Positions 39,927 to 48,451 of a DNA stretch of 64,000 nt are shown here, in pieces. A model generated the notes under the pieces. The model was not told where the DNA came from and did no database searches. It saw only the letters and a list, made by a program, of their open reading frames with translations. The stretch covers positions 20,402 to 84,401 of the forward strand of contig NZ_CASFQD010000048.1 of NCBI RefSeq assembly GCF_949296715.1. Direction: 5' to 3'. Both the position numbers and the translations under genes were made by a program. This stretch comes from an uncultured Alistipes sp. (lineage in GTDB: Bacteria; Bacteroidota; Bacteroidia; Bacteroidales; Rikenellaceae). Each line of letters opens with the position of its first letter. The stretch's first letter is position 1.

Positions 39927-41129
39927 TCAACTTTTGTAGTACGAAGCATCGAGCCCGAGCGTAAAATGGCTGCGGCGGATGCCGGCGGCCACGGCAAGGC
40001 CCAGCGCCAGCACTCCGTTGAAGAGGAAGGGGAAGCGATCGCCCTGATCGTGAAACAGATGCCGGAAAAGGTCGACAAGCAGCGGGCAGACCATCACGGC
40101 GAGGTAGTTCATCGCCATGACGAACGACAGCGCCAGCATCGCCGAGCGGGGCGGAGCGATCGTCGCGGCCTTGTCGTAGATGACGGGCTGCATCGCGCCG
40201 TATCCCAGACCGGCCAGCAGGGCGCCGACAACAAGCATCGAGCGGTCACGGAAGATGCCGACACAGAGCAGCCCCAGACCGATCGCCACAAGCGAGACGA
40301 AATTCACGTACTGCTTCAGGCGGGCGATGATGCGGGCGATGAAGAGGCCGGGAAGCATGATCGCCAGGAAGAAGAGCGAGATGACGACCCCCGAGAAGGA
40401 GCTCTCGATGCGGTAGTCGTCGATCAGGAACGACGCATAGAAGGTCACCACCAGCACGGCATAGGTGATGAAGAAGTAGAGCCCCATCAGTCCGACGAGT
40501 TTCGCAAGGTCGATCGACTTGTGCCGCAGCTGGATGCTCTGCGCCGGTTCGGGGGCCGAACGCCGGCGGCGCAGCGTCCCGACCAGCAGGAGCGAGACTC
40601 CCGGCAGCGTGTAGACCAGGAAGGGCAGGTGCCAGTCGACATCGGCGAGGTAGCCCGTCAGGGCCGTTGCCAGCACGAGTGTCAGGTTGTTGATCGCCGA
40701 GCTGTAGCCCAGCTGCCGGACGCGGCAGTCGCCCGTAAAGTAGTCGACGACCAGTCCCGTGGAGAAGGGGATGACCATGCCGGCACCGACGCCGAGCAGG
40801 CAGCTGATGAAGATCAGCGAGTCCATGCTCCGGGCGAAAAGGCAGGCCACGCCGCTCAAAAAGAAGAGCGACAGCCCGACGGTGAGTATCCGCAGGCGGT
40901 GCGGCCCGACGGAGAGCCGGCCCGAAAGTAGCACGAAGGGGATGATGAGCAGCGACGGCAGCGAGGTGAGCATCTGGATTTCGAGGTCCGTGGCTTTGGG
41001 GAAGATGCGGTTCAGATCGCCCAGCACGGGCGAGATGGCCAGTCCGGGCAGCGACGAGATGGCCGAGACGGACCAGATGGCCAGCAGCACCACGAGCGGG
41101 ATCGTGCCTTTTCCTGTTTTGATTTCCAT
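39927..41129 (-). CDS. MFS transporter
   Basis: A 400-residue major facilitator with about 12 membrane helices in two bundles separated by a charged loop (RRRRSAPEPAQSIQLRHKS, about 185-205). The A-motif-like LSGRLSVGPHRLRILTVG lies between helices 2 and 3, and GVGAGMVIPFSTGLVVDYF in helices 4-5 fits drug:proton antiporters. The substrate cannot be predicted. It stands alone between two lipoprotein genes; an inverted repeat upstream probably ends transcription from the 41243 gene. No clear -7 box was found for it. Confidence 0.9.
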   Translation of the reverse strand: MEIKTGKGTIPLVVLLAIWSVSAISSLPGLAISPVLGDLNRIFPKATDLEIQMLTSLPSLLIIPFVLLSGRLSVGPHRLRILTVGLSLFFLSGVACLFARSMDSLIFISCLLGVGAGMVIPFSTGLVVDYFTGDCRVRQLGYSSAINNLTLVLATALTGYLADVDWHLPFLVYTLPGVSLLLVGTLRRRRSAPEPAQSIQLRHKSIDLAKLVGLMGLYFFITYAVLVVTFYASFLIDDYRIESSFSGVVISLFFLAIMLPGLFIARIIARLKQYVNFVSLVAIGLGLLCVGIFRDRSMLVVGALLAGLGYGAMQPVIYDKAATIAPPRSAMLALSFVMAMNYLAVMVCPLLVDLFRHLFHDQGDRFPFLFNGVLALGLAVAAGIRRSHFTLGLDASYYKS

Positions 41130-41181
41130 GACGAAGCGGTTTCCGTCATACGAGCAAGTGTCGTACCAAACCGCCGTAAAC

Positions 41182-41221
41182 GACGGGCGACGGAGCCGCT
41201 TCCGCCACTCCGTCGCCCGTC
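41182..41221 (-). terminator. Long GC-rich inverted repeat after the 41243 lipoprotein gene
   Basis: GACGGGCGACGGAG / CTCCGTCGCCCGTC form a perfect 14-bp stem with a 12-base loop, 21 bases beyond the stop. No strong U-run follows. Confidence 0.55.
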
Positions 41222-41242
41222 ATGTCATCCGTCCCGTCCCGA

Positions 41243-42691
41243 TCAGCGGTCGGCCACGCAGCGCACCGGCATGCCGTTGGCGCGGTAGTGGGAGACGATG
41301 CCCCCGACGCGGCTGTTCTCGACGTGGAGTTTGTTGAAGAAGAAATAGAAGGCCGAAGCCTGCGACGAGGAGGCTCCCGTCGTCCAGTAAAGCCCGATCC
41401 AGGGCTGGTCATACATCGCCACGTTACGTACCTGGCGCTCCGAGTCGGGATTCACGTAGATGTTCTGGAACTTGCCGTCGGGGTAGATGCGGCGTCCGGC
41501 GCCCATGAAGAGCGACTCGGCGCTGCCGTCGGTCAGCGTCCAGCCGTACTTGTCGGCATACTCCTCATACGAAACGCCCGCAAGCGGGTCGGCGATCGTC
41601 AGAGCGGCAAAGGCGGCTGCCGGAGCGACCTTCCAGCCATAGGGGCAGGGGTCGTTCGCCGTCTTCTCCGCGCCCCACAGGGCATCGGAATGCGAACCCC
41701 ACATCCAGTCGTAGCCCGACTCCTCGACACCCGCGATGAAGGTCACCGGATGCTCGCGCGCATACTCCGCCGTGCCGGTCTCGGCCGACGACTCCTTGAC
41801 GGAGAGCGTCACGCTGTTGCCCTTCTCGTTGTACATCGTGGCCGACGATCCGTTGCTGAAATCATACGTGCCCGGACCGACGAAGGGGTCCTTGCGGCCC
41901 CACTGGTAATAGAGCCCGTAGGAATCCAGAATGTCGCCCGACGAAGCGTTGGAGCAGGCCAGCGCCCCGAGGTTGCGGTTCATCATCTCGTAGCCGTTGA
42001 ACACGACCGTACCGTTGTCCGCCGGATCGTAGTCCACGGCCCAGACATGCCAGCTCCACAGCAGGCTGCCGTCCTTGTCGTAGGCGCCGATCAGGGCGTT
42101 GCCCTGCTGGATGCGGGTATCGTCGTCATCGTCGGCACCGACATAGAACGACGCCTTGCCGTTGTCGCCGAGCGTCAGGTATTCGACAAGCCCCGACGGG
42201 CGCTGCCAGATGATCTTCACCTCGGCCGTCTCCAGCGCCGTGCGGCCGTCACCCGCATGCATGGCATCGAACAGGTAGTTGGTCTGCTTGCGGTTCACGA
42301 TGAAGCTGTTGGCCGGACGCGCGCTCATGTCGACCTCCTCGCTGATGCTCACGAAGACCGAAGCCGTCACCGTCTTGCCGTTGTCGGCCTTGCCGGAGAG
42401 GGTCAGCGTGCCCGACAGATCGGCCTTGTCGTTGTCGGCGGCCGGAGCCGTGATCCGCACGGTCCGGGCAGCGGCATCGACCTCCGCATCGCTCCACTCG
42501 GTCGGTTTCGACGACACTGAGAAGGATTTGACGTTCGAAGCGGTGAATTTCAAGGTTTTCGTCTCCCCGGCACGGAAATAGACCGCCGAGTTTTCGAACG
42601 ACAGTCTGCCGCGCTCTCCGTCCTTGTTGCACGACACGGCACAGAGAGCCGCAGCGACAAGGAGGAGCGCACTCCTGAAAAATCCATTCAT
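41243..42691 (-). CDS. Predicted surface lipoprotein with FISUMP-like C-terminal domain
   Basis: A 482-residue lipoprotein (MNGFFRSALLLVAAALCAVS, then Cys21). An N-terminal Ig/BACON-like domain (about 28-125: VYFRAGETKTLKFTASNVKS, then EWSDAEVDAAARTVRITAPA) is followed by a domain with MMNRNLGAL, YGLYYQWGRKDPF, NDPCPYGWKVA and a final GMPVRCVADR. The last motifs resemble the FISUMP domain of the lipoprotein at 38489. Start 42691 was chosen for the signal peptide; upstream in-frame ATGs lack one. Function is not known; cell-surface adhesion or glycan binding is plausible. Confidence 0.75.
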   Translation of the reverse strand: MNGFFRSALLLVAAALCAVSCNKDGERGRLSFENSAVYFRAGETKTLKFTASNVKSFSVSSKPTEWSDAEVDAAARTVRITAPAADNDKADLSGTLTLSGKADNGKTVTASVFVSISEEVDMSARPANSFIVNRKQTNYLFDAMHAGDGRTALETAEVKIIWQRPSGLVEYLTLGDNGKASFYVGADDDDDTRIQQGNALIGAYDKDGSLLWSWHVWAVDYDPADNGTVVFNGYEMMNRNLGALACSNASSGDILDSYGLYYQWGRKDPFVGPGTYDFSNGSSATMYNEKGNSVTLSVKESSAETGTAEYAREHPVTFIAGVEESGYDWMWGSHSDALWGAEKTANDPCPYGWKVAPAAAFAALTIADPLAGVSYEEYADKYGWTLTDGSAESLFMGAGRRIYPDGKFQNIYVNPDSERQVRNVAMYDQPWIGLYWTTGASSSQASAFYFFFNKLHVENSRVGGIVSHYRANGMPVRCVADR

Positions 42692-42732
42692 ATGATTCGC
42701 TTTTACCAAATTTCGCATGTTGAAAATCCTTG

Positions 42733-42740
42733 CAAAGATA
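42733..42740 (-). promoter_or_regulatory. -7 promoter box for the 41243 lipoprotein gene
   Basis: Minus strand TATCTTTG (TAnnTTTG), 42 bases upstream of ATG 42691. Confidence 0.55.
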
Positions 42741-43108
42741 CCAAAAAGCGGCATATATCCCAACAAGGTCCGCCATAATTTCGCCGGAAAGCTCTTTCCG
42801 TCCGTCACATAAACGGAACTTTGCGCCGATTAGTATGTCGCAGGGGCATTTCGGCGGTGCGGCCGGCACACGGCACGCCCGCGCAGGGTCCGCAACGTTC
42901 GGCACCGGGTGTCGGAGCGCCCGGCATTATGTATCCCCGGGCGCCGGTGCGGGAAAGAGCCGCCCGGCTCGGGAAAGAGACATTCCACACAAGGAAAGGA
43001 CGCCCGGCGCGGGAAAGGCACATTTCGCATAAGAGACAGGAAAGGGGAACCCGCTGCCGGATTCCCCTTCGGACGACCGTCTTCCGCCCGCATGTCGGGC
43101 GGCAGACG
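42741..43108. other. Intergenic region with imperfect ~20/40-bp tandem repeats
   Basis: Between the lipoprotein promoter and the floA stop. From about 42941 to 43050 a GC-rich unit of the form GCCCGGC-CGGGAAAG recurs (42962 and 43002, with a partial copy at 42941) alternating with CATT-C-CA-AAG spacers. No gene or RNA family was recognised. Copies are imperfect and have no unique spacers. Confidence 0.5.
43041..43070 (-). terminator. Possible terminator downstream of floA
   Basis: AAGGGGAA / TTCCCCTT 8-bp arms with a 12-base loop, followed on the minus strand by TTCCTGTCTC. A second hairpin (CCGCCCG/CGGGCGG, 43084-43102) lies nearer the gene. Confidence 0.45.
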
Positions 43109-44080
43109 CTATTTTTTCTCGGGCCGGGCGATCGACTCGCGCATCGTCGTGTCGGCCATGATGTTCTTCATCTTGTAGTAGTCCATGATCCCGAGGTTGC
43201 CGTTGCGGAACGCCTCGGCCATGGCCAGCGGCACCTCCGCCTCGGCCAGGATCACCTTGGCGCGCGCATCCTGCGCCTTGGCCTTGTTCTCCTGCTCGAG
43301 CGCCACGGCCATTGCGCGCCGCTCCTCGGCCTTCGCCTGCGCGATGTTCTTGTCGGCCTGCGCCTGGTCCATCTGCAACTGGGCGCCGATGTTCTTGCCC
43401 ACGTCGATGTCGGCAATGTCGATCGAGAGGATTTCGAAGGCCGTCCCCGCATCGAGACCCTTCTCGAGCACGACACGCGATATGGAGTCGGGATTTTCGA
43501 GCACGATCTTGTGCGAGTCGGCCGAACCGATCGACGAGACGATGCCCTCGCCGACACGCGCCAGCACGGTCTCCTCACCGGCACCGCCGACCAGCTGCTT
43601 GATGTTGGCACGCACCGTCACGCGGGCCTTGGCGATGAGCTGAATGCCGTCCTTCGCCACGGCGGCCACGGGCGGCGTATTGATGACCTTCGGGTTCACC
43701 GACATCTGCACGGCCTCGAAGACGTCGCGGCCCGCCAGGTCGATGGCCGTCGCCATCTTGAAATCGAGCATGATATTGGCCTTCTGCGCCGAGACAAGCG
43801 CATGCACGACGTTCGTGACGTTGCCGCCGGCGAGGTAGTGCGCCTCCAGCTCGTTGGGGTTGAGCTTCAGCCCGGCCTTCGTGCTTTCGATCATCGACGA
43901 GACGATCGTCGAGGGCGGCACCTTGCGCCAGCGCATCAGGATGAGCTGCAGCAGACTGATCCGCACACCCGACACCAGGGCCGAGAACCACAGTCCCACG
44001 GGGATGAAATAGAAGACGAGCCAGATGGCGAAAAGGCTCACGAAGACGATCAGTACGATCATTCCAGACTGAAAATCCAT
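43109..44080 (-). CDS. floA: Flotillin-like protein FloA
   Basis: A 323-residue flotillin-like membrane scaffold protein. An N-terminal hairpin/membrane segment (about 6-45) precedes the PHB/SPFH region (about 60-200, [23 protein letters not shown] in part). An Ala/Glu-rich coiled coil follows (about 225-290: [20 protein letters not shown]). The length matches Bacillus FloA (YqfA). It is encoded 24 bases after an NfeD-family gene, the usual partner. Together they are thought to organise membrane microdomains. Confidence 0.93.
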   Translation of the reverse strand: MDFQSGMIVLIVFVSLFAIWLVFYFIPVGLWFSALVSGVRISLLQLILMRWRKVPPSTIVSSMIESTKAGLKLNPNELEAHYLAGGNVTNVVHALVSAQKANIMLDFKMATAIDLAGRDVFEAVQMSVNPKVINTPPVAAVAKDGIQLIAKARVTVRANIKQLVGGAGEETVLARVGEGIVSSIGSADSHKIVLENPDSISRVVLEKGLDAGTAFEILSIDIADIDVGKNIGAQLQMDQAQADKNIAQAKAEERRAMAVALEQENKAKAQDARAKVILAEAEVPLAMAEAFRNGNLGIMDYYKMKNIMADTTMRESIARPEKK

Positions 44081-44104
44081 AGCGAAAAGGGCTTGTTGAA
44101 TTGA

Positions 44105-44572
44105 TTAATTGATTACTTTCACGATCACGCTGAAGTTCTCGAACCCCACGATCTCGACCTCGCGCTGCGGGTCGACATAGGCGTCGAGCGACTTGGCCTC
44201 GTAGATGCGGCCGTCGATCTCGACCTTGCCCATGGGCGAGAGGCGCGAAAGGGTCCGTCCGCGTTCACCCACGTGCAGCTCCTCCTCGGGGCGGGGCATG
44301 CTCGACGAGTCGATCTCCTGTCGGAGCGAGAAGCGCTGCCAGGTCTTGGAGCGCAGCGATATGACCGTCGCCACAAGCGACAGCAGCAGCACGACGGCAA
44401 TGGCGATGATGCCCCCGACGGTTCCGAATTCACGGAACGAGAGGTAGACGGCCCCGCCGTAGCTGACCAGCGCCAGCAGGGCGCCGACCGACACGCCGGG
44501 CAGAAGGACCAGTTCGGCGACCAGAAAGAGTACGCCGAAGAGAATCAGCAGCACGATATAGAACATATCCAT
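44105..44572 (-). CDS. NfeD-family membrane protein
   Basis: A 155-residue protein with three to four N-terminal membrane helices (about 3-85) and a C-terminal OB-fold-like NfeD domain (about 95-155: GERGRTLSRLSPMGKVEIDG, GRIYEAKSLDAYVDPQREVE in part). It is the short NfeD form without the ClpP-like protease. Adjacent floA is the common partner. No clear -7 box was seen upstream, where 46 bases separate it from the SPOR gene. Confidence 0.9.
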   Translation of the reverse strand: MDMFYIVLLILFGVLFLVAELVLLPGVSVGALLALVSYGGAVYLSFREFGTVGGIIAIAVVLLLSLVATVISLRSKTWQRFSLRQEIDSSSMPRPEEELHVGERGRTLSRLSPMGKVEIDGRIYEAKSLDAYVDPQREVEIVGFENFSVIVKVIN

Positions 44573-44618
44573 GAAGATTGTATTCGGTATATAGTGCCAA
44601 TATACGGATTTTTTCCGA

Positions 44619-46157
44619 TTATTCCGCGATTTCCGCGACTTTTATTTCCAATGCGGGGTCCGTCGCACGGATGGCGTCCGCCACACGGTCGACGACGGCG
44701 CGGTCGCTGAACGTCCCGACGACGAAATTCTGCCCGGCGCGCGAAAGCTCGGCACCGCCCGAAGTCTCGGCGATCACCCGCTTCACCTCGTCCGACAGGG
44801 CGTCCGTTCCGGTGATCTCGATCCGGAAGAAGGTCTTGCCCGCATCGGGGTCCTGCGCCAGGTTGCGGTAGACGCCGTCGGTCCAGACCACGATCTCGGG
44901 CCGGATGAAGCCGTGCTCCTTGAGGAGCTTGCGCGCCGCCTCGGCCTCGTCGAAGGTGGCGAAACCGCCCGTGTAGTAACACCACTTGCCCGCATCGTTG
45001 ATCAGGTAGAAGAGCGGGTAGGCGCCGCGGAAGGTCGCCGCCGCACGCTTCGTATTGAAGGTCCCGAGCAGGATGCGGTAGATCGTGCCGTTGGCGTAGA
45101 CCTTGCACTCGGGGATGGGGTTCTGGTAGGTGTACTTCGGATGCGACGAGAAGGCGACCGAGTCGTAGTCGAGGAAGCTGCGCTCGGCGATGCGGACCTT
45201 CGGCAGGCGGAAGTCCACCGTTTCCAGCTGTTCGGCAACCCCCCGCAACGAGTCGGCCGCAGCCGTCAGACCCAATACGCGGGCCACCTGCTCCTCGTAG
45301 TCGACAATCACGCGCTTGCGCAGGAAGTAGTCCGCCACGGCATCCGAGGCGGTCTCGCCGCGCAGCGTGGTCATCTGACGCGACGCCCGCGCCGCAAGCT
45401 CCTCCTCGCGGGAGAGAATCTCCTCCTCGCCCAGCCGGTCGAGCACATAGGAGTAGGCGTAGCTCTTGTTGTCGTAGATGTAGTTCCAGAGGGTCGACAG
45501 CGAATCGGACAGCCCCGCGTTCTGCCGCTCGAGCGACTCGAAGCGGTCGTGAATCTCCAGCGCCTCGCCCTCGGTGCGGGCGGCCGCATAGGCCTCGGCC
45601 AGATCGGTGGCAGTCCCGTGGTTGACCAGGAAGCGGTTGACATAGTCCACGGCCTGCGGCTCCATGCGCTGGGCACGGCGCAGCGCCGCGTAGTCCTCCG
45701 GAGCGAGACAGTCACGGAAATAGCTGTTGTACACCAGATTGCGCACCTTGAGCGAGTCGGGGATGGTGACCTCCGCCGCGGACGACGGCTCCGAAGCCGA
45801 CGCGGAGTTCAGGTTGGCAAGGACCCACTCCTGCTCGATGGCATTGATGCGGTCGATCAGTCGCCCCTTGGCGGTGCGCAGGTCGAAGATCAGGCTTTCG
45901 AGCCGCAGAATCTCCTGCGTGTAGCGCTGGCGGTTGTCCGGTTCGTCGTGCAGGCGATGCCGCATGCCGCTCACGACGTGCATGATCGAATCCTCACGCA
46001 CCTGCAGCTGCGCATCGCGGCGCAGCAGCGACATGTACTCCTCGTTGCTCTCGAGCCCCGCAATCCGGGCCTCCACCGCAGGATGCTGCGCGACGGCCTT
46101 TCCGGACCAGATCAGTGCGGCAAACGACAGGAGGGTTATGCAAATTCCACGAAACAT
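44619..46157 (-). CDS. Exported SPOR-domain protein
   Basis: A 512-residue exported protein. Signal peptide MFRGICITLLSFAALIWSGK (to about AVAQ), then a long helical region (about 25-330, heptad-like Leu/Glu/Arg pattern). The C terminus looks like two SPOR-type repeats (about 345-430 YRILLGTFNTKRAAATFRGA and AGKWCYYTGGFATFDEAEAA, then a second at about 435-510). SPOR domains bind denuded peptidoglycan, so a cell-wall or division-site location is likely. The start at 46157 was chosen because the signal begins there; ATG 46175 would overlap TrkH. It is the last gene of a three-gene operon. Confidence 0.78.
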   Translation of the reverse strand: MFRGICITLLSFAALIWSGKAVAQHPAVEARIAGLESNEEYMSLLRRDAQLQVREDSIMHVVSGMRHRLHDEPDNRQRYTQEILRLESLIFDLRTAKGRLIDRINAIEQEWVLANLNSASASEPSSAAEVTIPDSLKVRNLVYNSYFRDCLAPEDYAALRRAQRMEPQAVDYVNRFLVNHGTATDLAEAYAAARTEGEALEIHDRFESLERQNAGLSDSLSTLWNYIYDNKSYAYSYVLDRLGEEEILSREEELAARASRQMTTLRGETASDAVADYFLRKRVIVDYEEQVARVLGLTAAADSLRGVAEQLETVDFRLPKVRIAERSFLDYDSVAFSSHPKYTYQNPIPECKVYANGTIYRILLGTFNTKRAAATFRGAYPLFYLINDAGKWCYYTGGFATFDEAEAARKLLKEHGFIRPEIVVWTDGVYRNLAQDPDAGKTFFRIEITGTDALSDEVKRVIAETSGGAELSRAGQNFVVGTFSDRAVVDRVADAIRATDPALEIKVAEIAE

Positions 46158-46162
46158 CGCAG

Positions 46163-47608
46163 TTATCTCCACCATTTAATGAAAAAGAGTTGAATGAGAC
46201 CGAAAATCTCCAGACGGCCCAGCAGCATCAGCAGCGAATAGGTCAGCTTGACCACGGCCGGCAGACCGCCGTAGTTGCCGAACGAATAGACCTCGCCGAA
46301 GCCCGGGCCGACGTTTCCGATGCAGGCCACGGACCCCGAGAAGCTCGTCATCAGGTCGCAGCCGAAGAGCGTACCGATCACCGTCCCCAGCAGGATGAAC
46401 ATCAGGTAGGTGACGATGAAGATCATCACCGCATGCAGCGTCTCGTTGTCCTGGATGATGCCGTCGAGCCGGATGCGGATCACGGCATTGGGATGCTGCT
46501 GCTGCTTGAGGCGCGCACGCATCATCTTGCCGGCCAGCACCAGCCGGTTGACCTTGATGCCGCCGGCCGTCGAACCGGCACAGGCGCAGATGATCGAACC
46601 GAAGATCAGCAGAATGATCGCGAACGAGGTCCACTCGTTCGTGTCGGCCGTGGCGAATCCGGTCGTCGTCACCAGCGTCACGAACTGGAAGGCCGCATAG
46701 CGGAAGGCCCGCCAGAGCGTGGGGTAGATGTCCGCGGCATAGAGGCTGACGGCGATCAGTACGCTGCCCAGCAGCAATATGCCGAAGTAGTAGCGCGCCA
46801 CCTCCGAACGGAAGATGTTGTTGCGCTTGCCCGTCACGGTGGCGTAGATCAGTCCGAAGTGGACGCCGGCGATGGCCATCGCAAAGATGAGGATCGTCTC
46901 CATGGCGGGACTGTTGTAGTAGGCCAGGCTGGCGTTCTTGGTCGAGAAGCCGCTCGTCGCGCAGGCCGACATGGCATGGCAGAGCGAGTCGAACCAGTTC
47001 ATGCCTGCCGCCTTGAGCAGCAGGGTTGTCAGGGCCGTCAGTCCGACGTAGACCACCAGCAGGATCTGCACGATGAGCTGCGTATGGTAGCGGTAGTTGT
47101 CCTTGGCCAGCGTCGAGAGTTCGACGTTCGAGAGGGTCATCTTGCTGCGGCCCATCGACGGCAGGACCACCAGCGCGAACATCACGACGCCCATACCGCC
47201 GATCCACGTCGTGCCCATGCGCCAGAACTGCATGCCGCGCGGCAGGATCTCGACGTCGTTGAGAATCGTGGCGCCCGTGGTCGTGAAGCCCGAGACACTC
47301 TCGAACCAGGCATTTTCCAGGTTGAATTCGCCGCCCCAGATCAGGTAGGGGAACATCCCCACGACGCAGGCCACGAGCCACGAGCCGACGACGATGCAGA
47401 ACCCCTCCTTGTTGGTGATCTGCACCTTGCGTTCGACGAAGATCAGCGGAAAGGCCCCCAGCAGCGCCGTCAGCAGCGACGAGAGCAGCAGGGGATAGAA
47501 CGCCGAGTCCACGCCGCTGACGTAGGAGATACCCGCCGACAGCAGCATGAACGCCGCGATGAAGAGCATCACGACGCCGACATAGCGCAAAACCACATCC
47601 ACTCTCAT
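46163..47608 (-). CDS. trkH: TrkH-family potassium transporter
   Basis: A 481-residue Trk/Ktr-type membrane subunit for K+ uptake with about 10 helices. Selectivity-filter loops are visible: SGFTTTGATIL (about 107-117), SACATSGFSTKN (about 218-229), VTTTGFATADTNEW (about 323-336) and SVACIGNVGPGFGEVY (about 433-448). TrkH normally needs the NAD-binding TrkA/KtrA gating subunit; no such gene lies next to it here. Instead it sits between a sensor-like protein (7 bases upstream) and a SPOR protein (5 bases downstream). Partner TrkA must be elsewhere. Confidence 0.93.
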   Translation of the reverse strand: MRVDVVLRYVGVVMLFIAAFMLLSAGISYVSGVDSAFYPLLLSSLLTALLGAFPLIFVERKVQITNKEGFCIVVGSWLVACVVGMFPYLIWGGEFNLENAWFESVSGFTTTGATILNDVEILPRGMQFWRMGTTWIGGMGVVMFALVVLPSMGRSKMTLSNVELSTLAKDNYRYHTQLIVQILLVVYVGLTALTTLLLKAAGMNWFDSLCHAMSACATSGFSTKNASLAYYNSPAMETILIFAMAIAGVHFGLIYATVTGKRNNIFRSEVARYYFGILLLGSVLIAVSLYAADIYPTLWRAFRYAAFQFVTLVTTTGFATADTNEWTSFAIILLIFGSIICACAGSTAGGIKVNRLVLAGKMMRARLKQQQHPNAVIRIRLDGIIQDNETLHAVMIFIVTYLMFILLGTVIGTLFGCDLMTSFSGSVACIGNVGPGFGEVYSFGNYGGLPAVVKLTYSLLMLLGRLEIFGLIQLFFIKWWR

Positions 47609-47615
47609 TGCGGCA

Positions 47616-48401
47616 TCACGATTTGGACTGTTTCGACTGGTTGATCAGCGTGTCGATCTTCTCCTTGAGCTCGAGCATCTCGTCCTTGCACTCGCCCTTG
47701 ACGGTGAAGGGGATGCGGAAGGAGAGGTAATCACCCAGCCCCTTGTTCATCCCGAGGATGGGATTCACGCAGTAGATCGTCATGAAGTAGTAGAGCATCA
47801 GCACGATGGCGATCATCACCACCAGCGAGATCAGCACCGGAGTCACGGCCCGGTAGGCGTTTTTCTTCATCTGCTCGGCACGCGGCGCCAGCGAACTCTG
47901 CGTCGAGGTCATGTAGTTCTTGATGGCCGAGGTCAGGCGGCCGTAGAGCGCCTCGTATTCGTCGTTGTACCAGCGGCCGCCCACGGAATCGGCCTGCGCC
48001 ACGTTCAGCGAATCGGCCCCGGCGAGCCCGAAGGCGAGGTAGTTGTCCGTCAGCAGGCGCAGCTCGGTCGTCGCAAAGGCCAGCGAGTCGAGGAACGACT
48101 TGTCAAGAGCCTCGTTCTGGGCGACGAGCAACGTATTTTCGAGCCGCTCGAGCTGGGCGCGGCAGAGGCTGTCGTAGGAGCGGTCGCCGAAGACCGAGAG
48201 GTGGATCAGCGCGACGTTCTGCTCGTGTGCCGCGTCGAGCATCTCCTTGGCCAGTTCGATATTCCGCCTGTTGGCCTTGAGAATCTCGCCCGTATCACGG
48301 CTCAAGTGGCTCAACTCCAGAAAGGAGACCATTCCCGAAAAGAAGAGCAGGCAGACGATGCTCAGAAAACCGACCGTCACCCTTTTGCGCAAACCCGTCA
48401 T
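47616..48401 (-). CDS. Four-helix-bundle sensor-like membrane protein without output domain
   Basis: A 261-residue protein. Two membrane helices (about 10-30 and 188-210) flank a helical extracytoplasmic domain resembling the MCP/4HB sensor (LSRDTGEILKANRRNIELA, HEQNVALIHLSVFGDR). After the second helix comes a HAMP-like stretch with CVNPILGMNKGLGDYLSFRIPF in part, then a short coiled coil ending in QSKQSKS. There is no kinase, chemotaxis or cyclase domain. It looks like the sensor half of a histidine kinase ending early. It is first in an operon with trkH and the SPOR gene. Confidence 0.8.
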   Translation of the reverse strand: MTGLRKRVTVGFLSIVCLLFFSGMVSFLELSHLSRDTGEILKANRRNIELAKEMLDAAHEQNVALIHLSVFGDRSYDSLCRAQLERLENTLLVAQNEALDKSFLDSLAFATTELRLLTDNYLAFGLAGADSLNVAQADSVGGRWYNDEYEALYGRLTSAIKNYMTSTQSSLAPRAEQMKKNAYRAVTPVLISLVVMIAIVLMLYYFMTIYCVNPILGMNKGLGDYLSFRIPFTVKGECKDEMLELKEKIDTLINQSKQSKS

Positions 48402-48429
48402 ATCGTCCGAAAAATATTCAATTTTGCAA

Positions 48430-48437
48430 CAAATATA
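48430..48437 (-). promoter_or_regulatory. -7 promoter box for the sensor/TrkH/SPOR operon
   Basis: Minus strand TATATTTG matches TAnnTTTG, 29 bases upstream of ATG 48401. Confidence 0.6.
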
Positions 48438-48451
48438 CGAATTAATCTCGA

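Noticed and set aside
42941..43050. CRISPR array
   Set aside because: Copies are imperfect and spacers are similar to each other rather than unique; no cas genes nearby.
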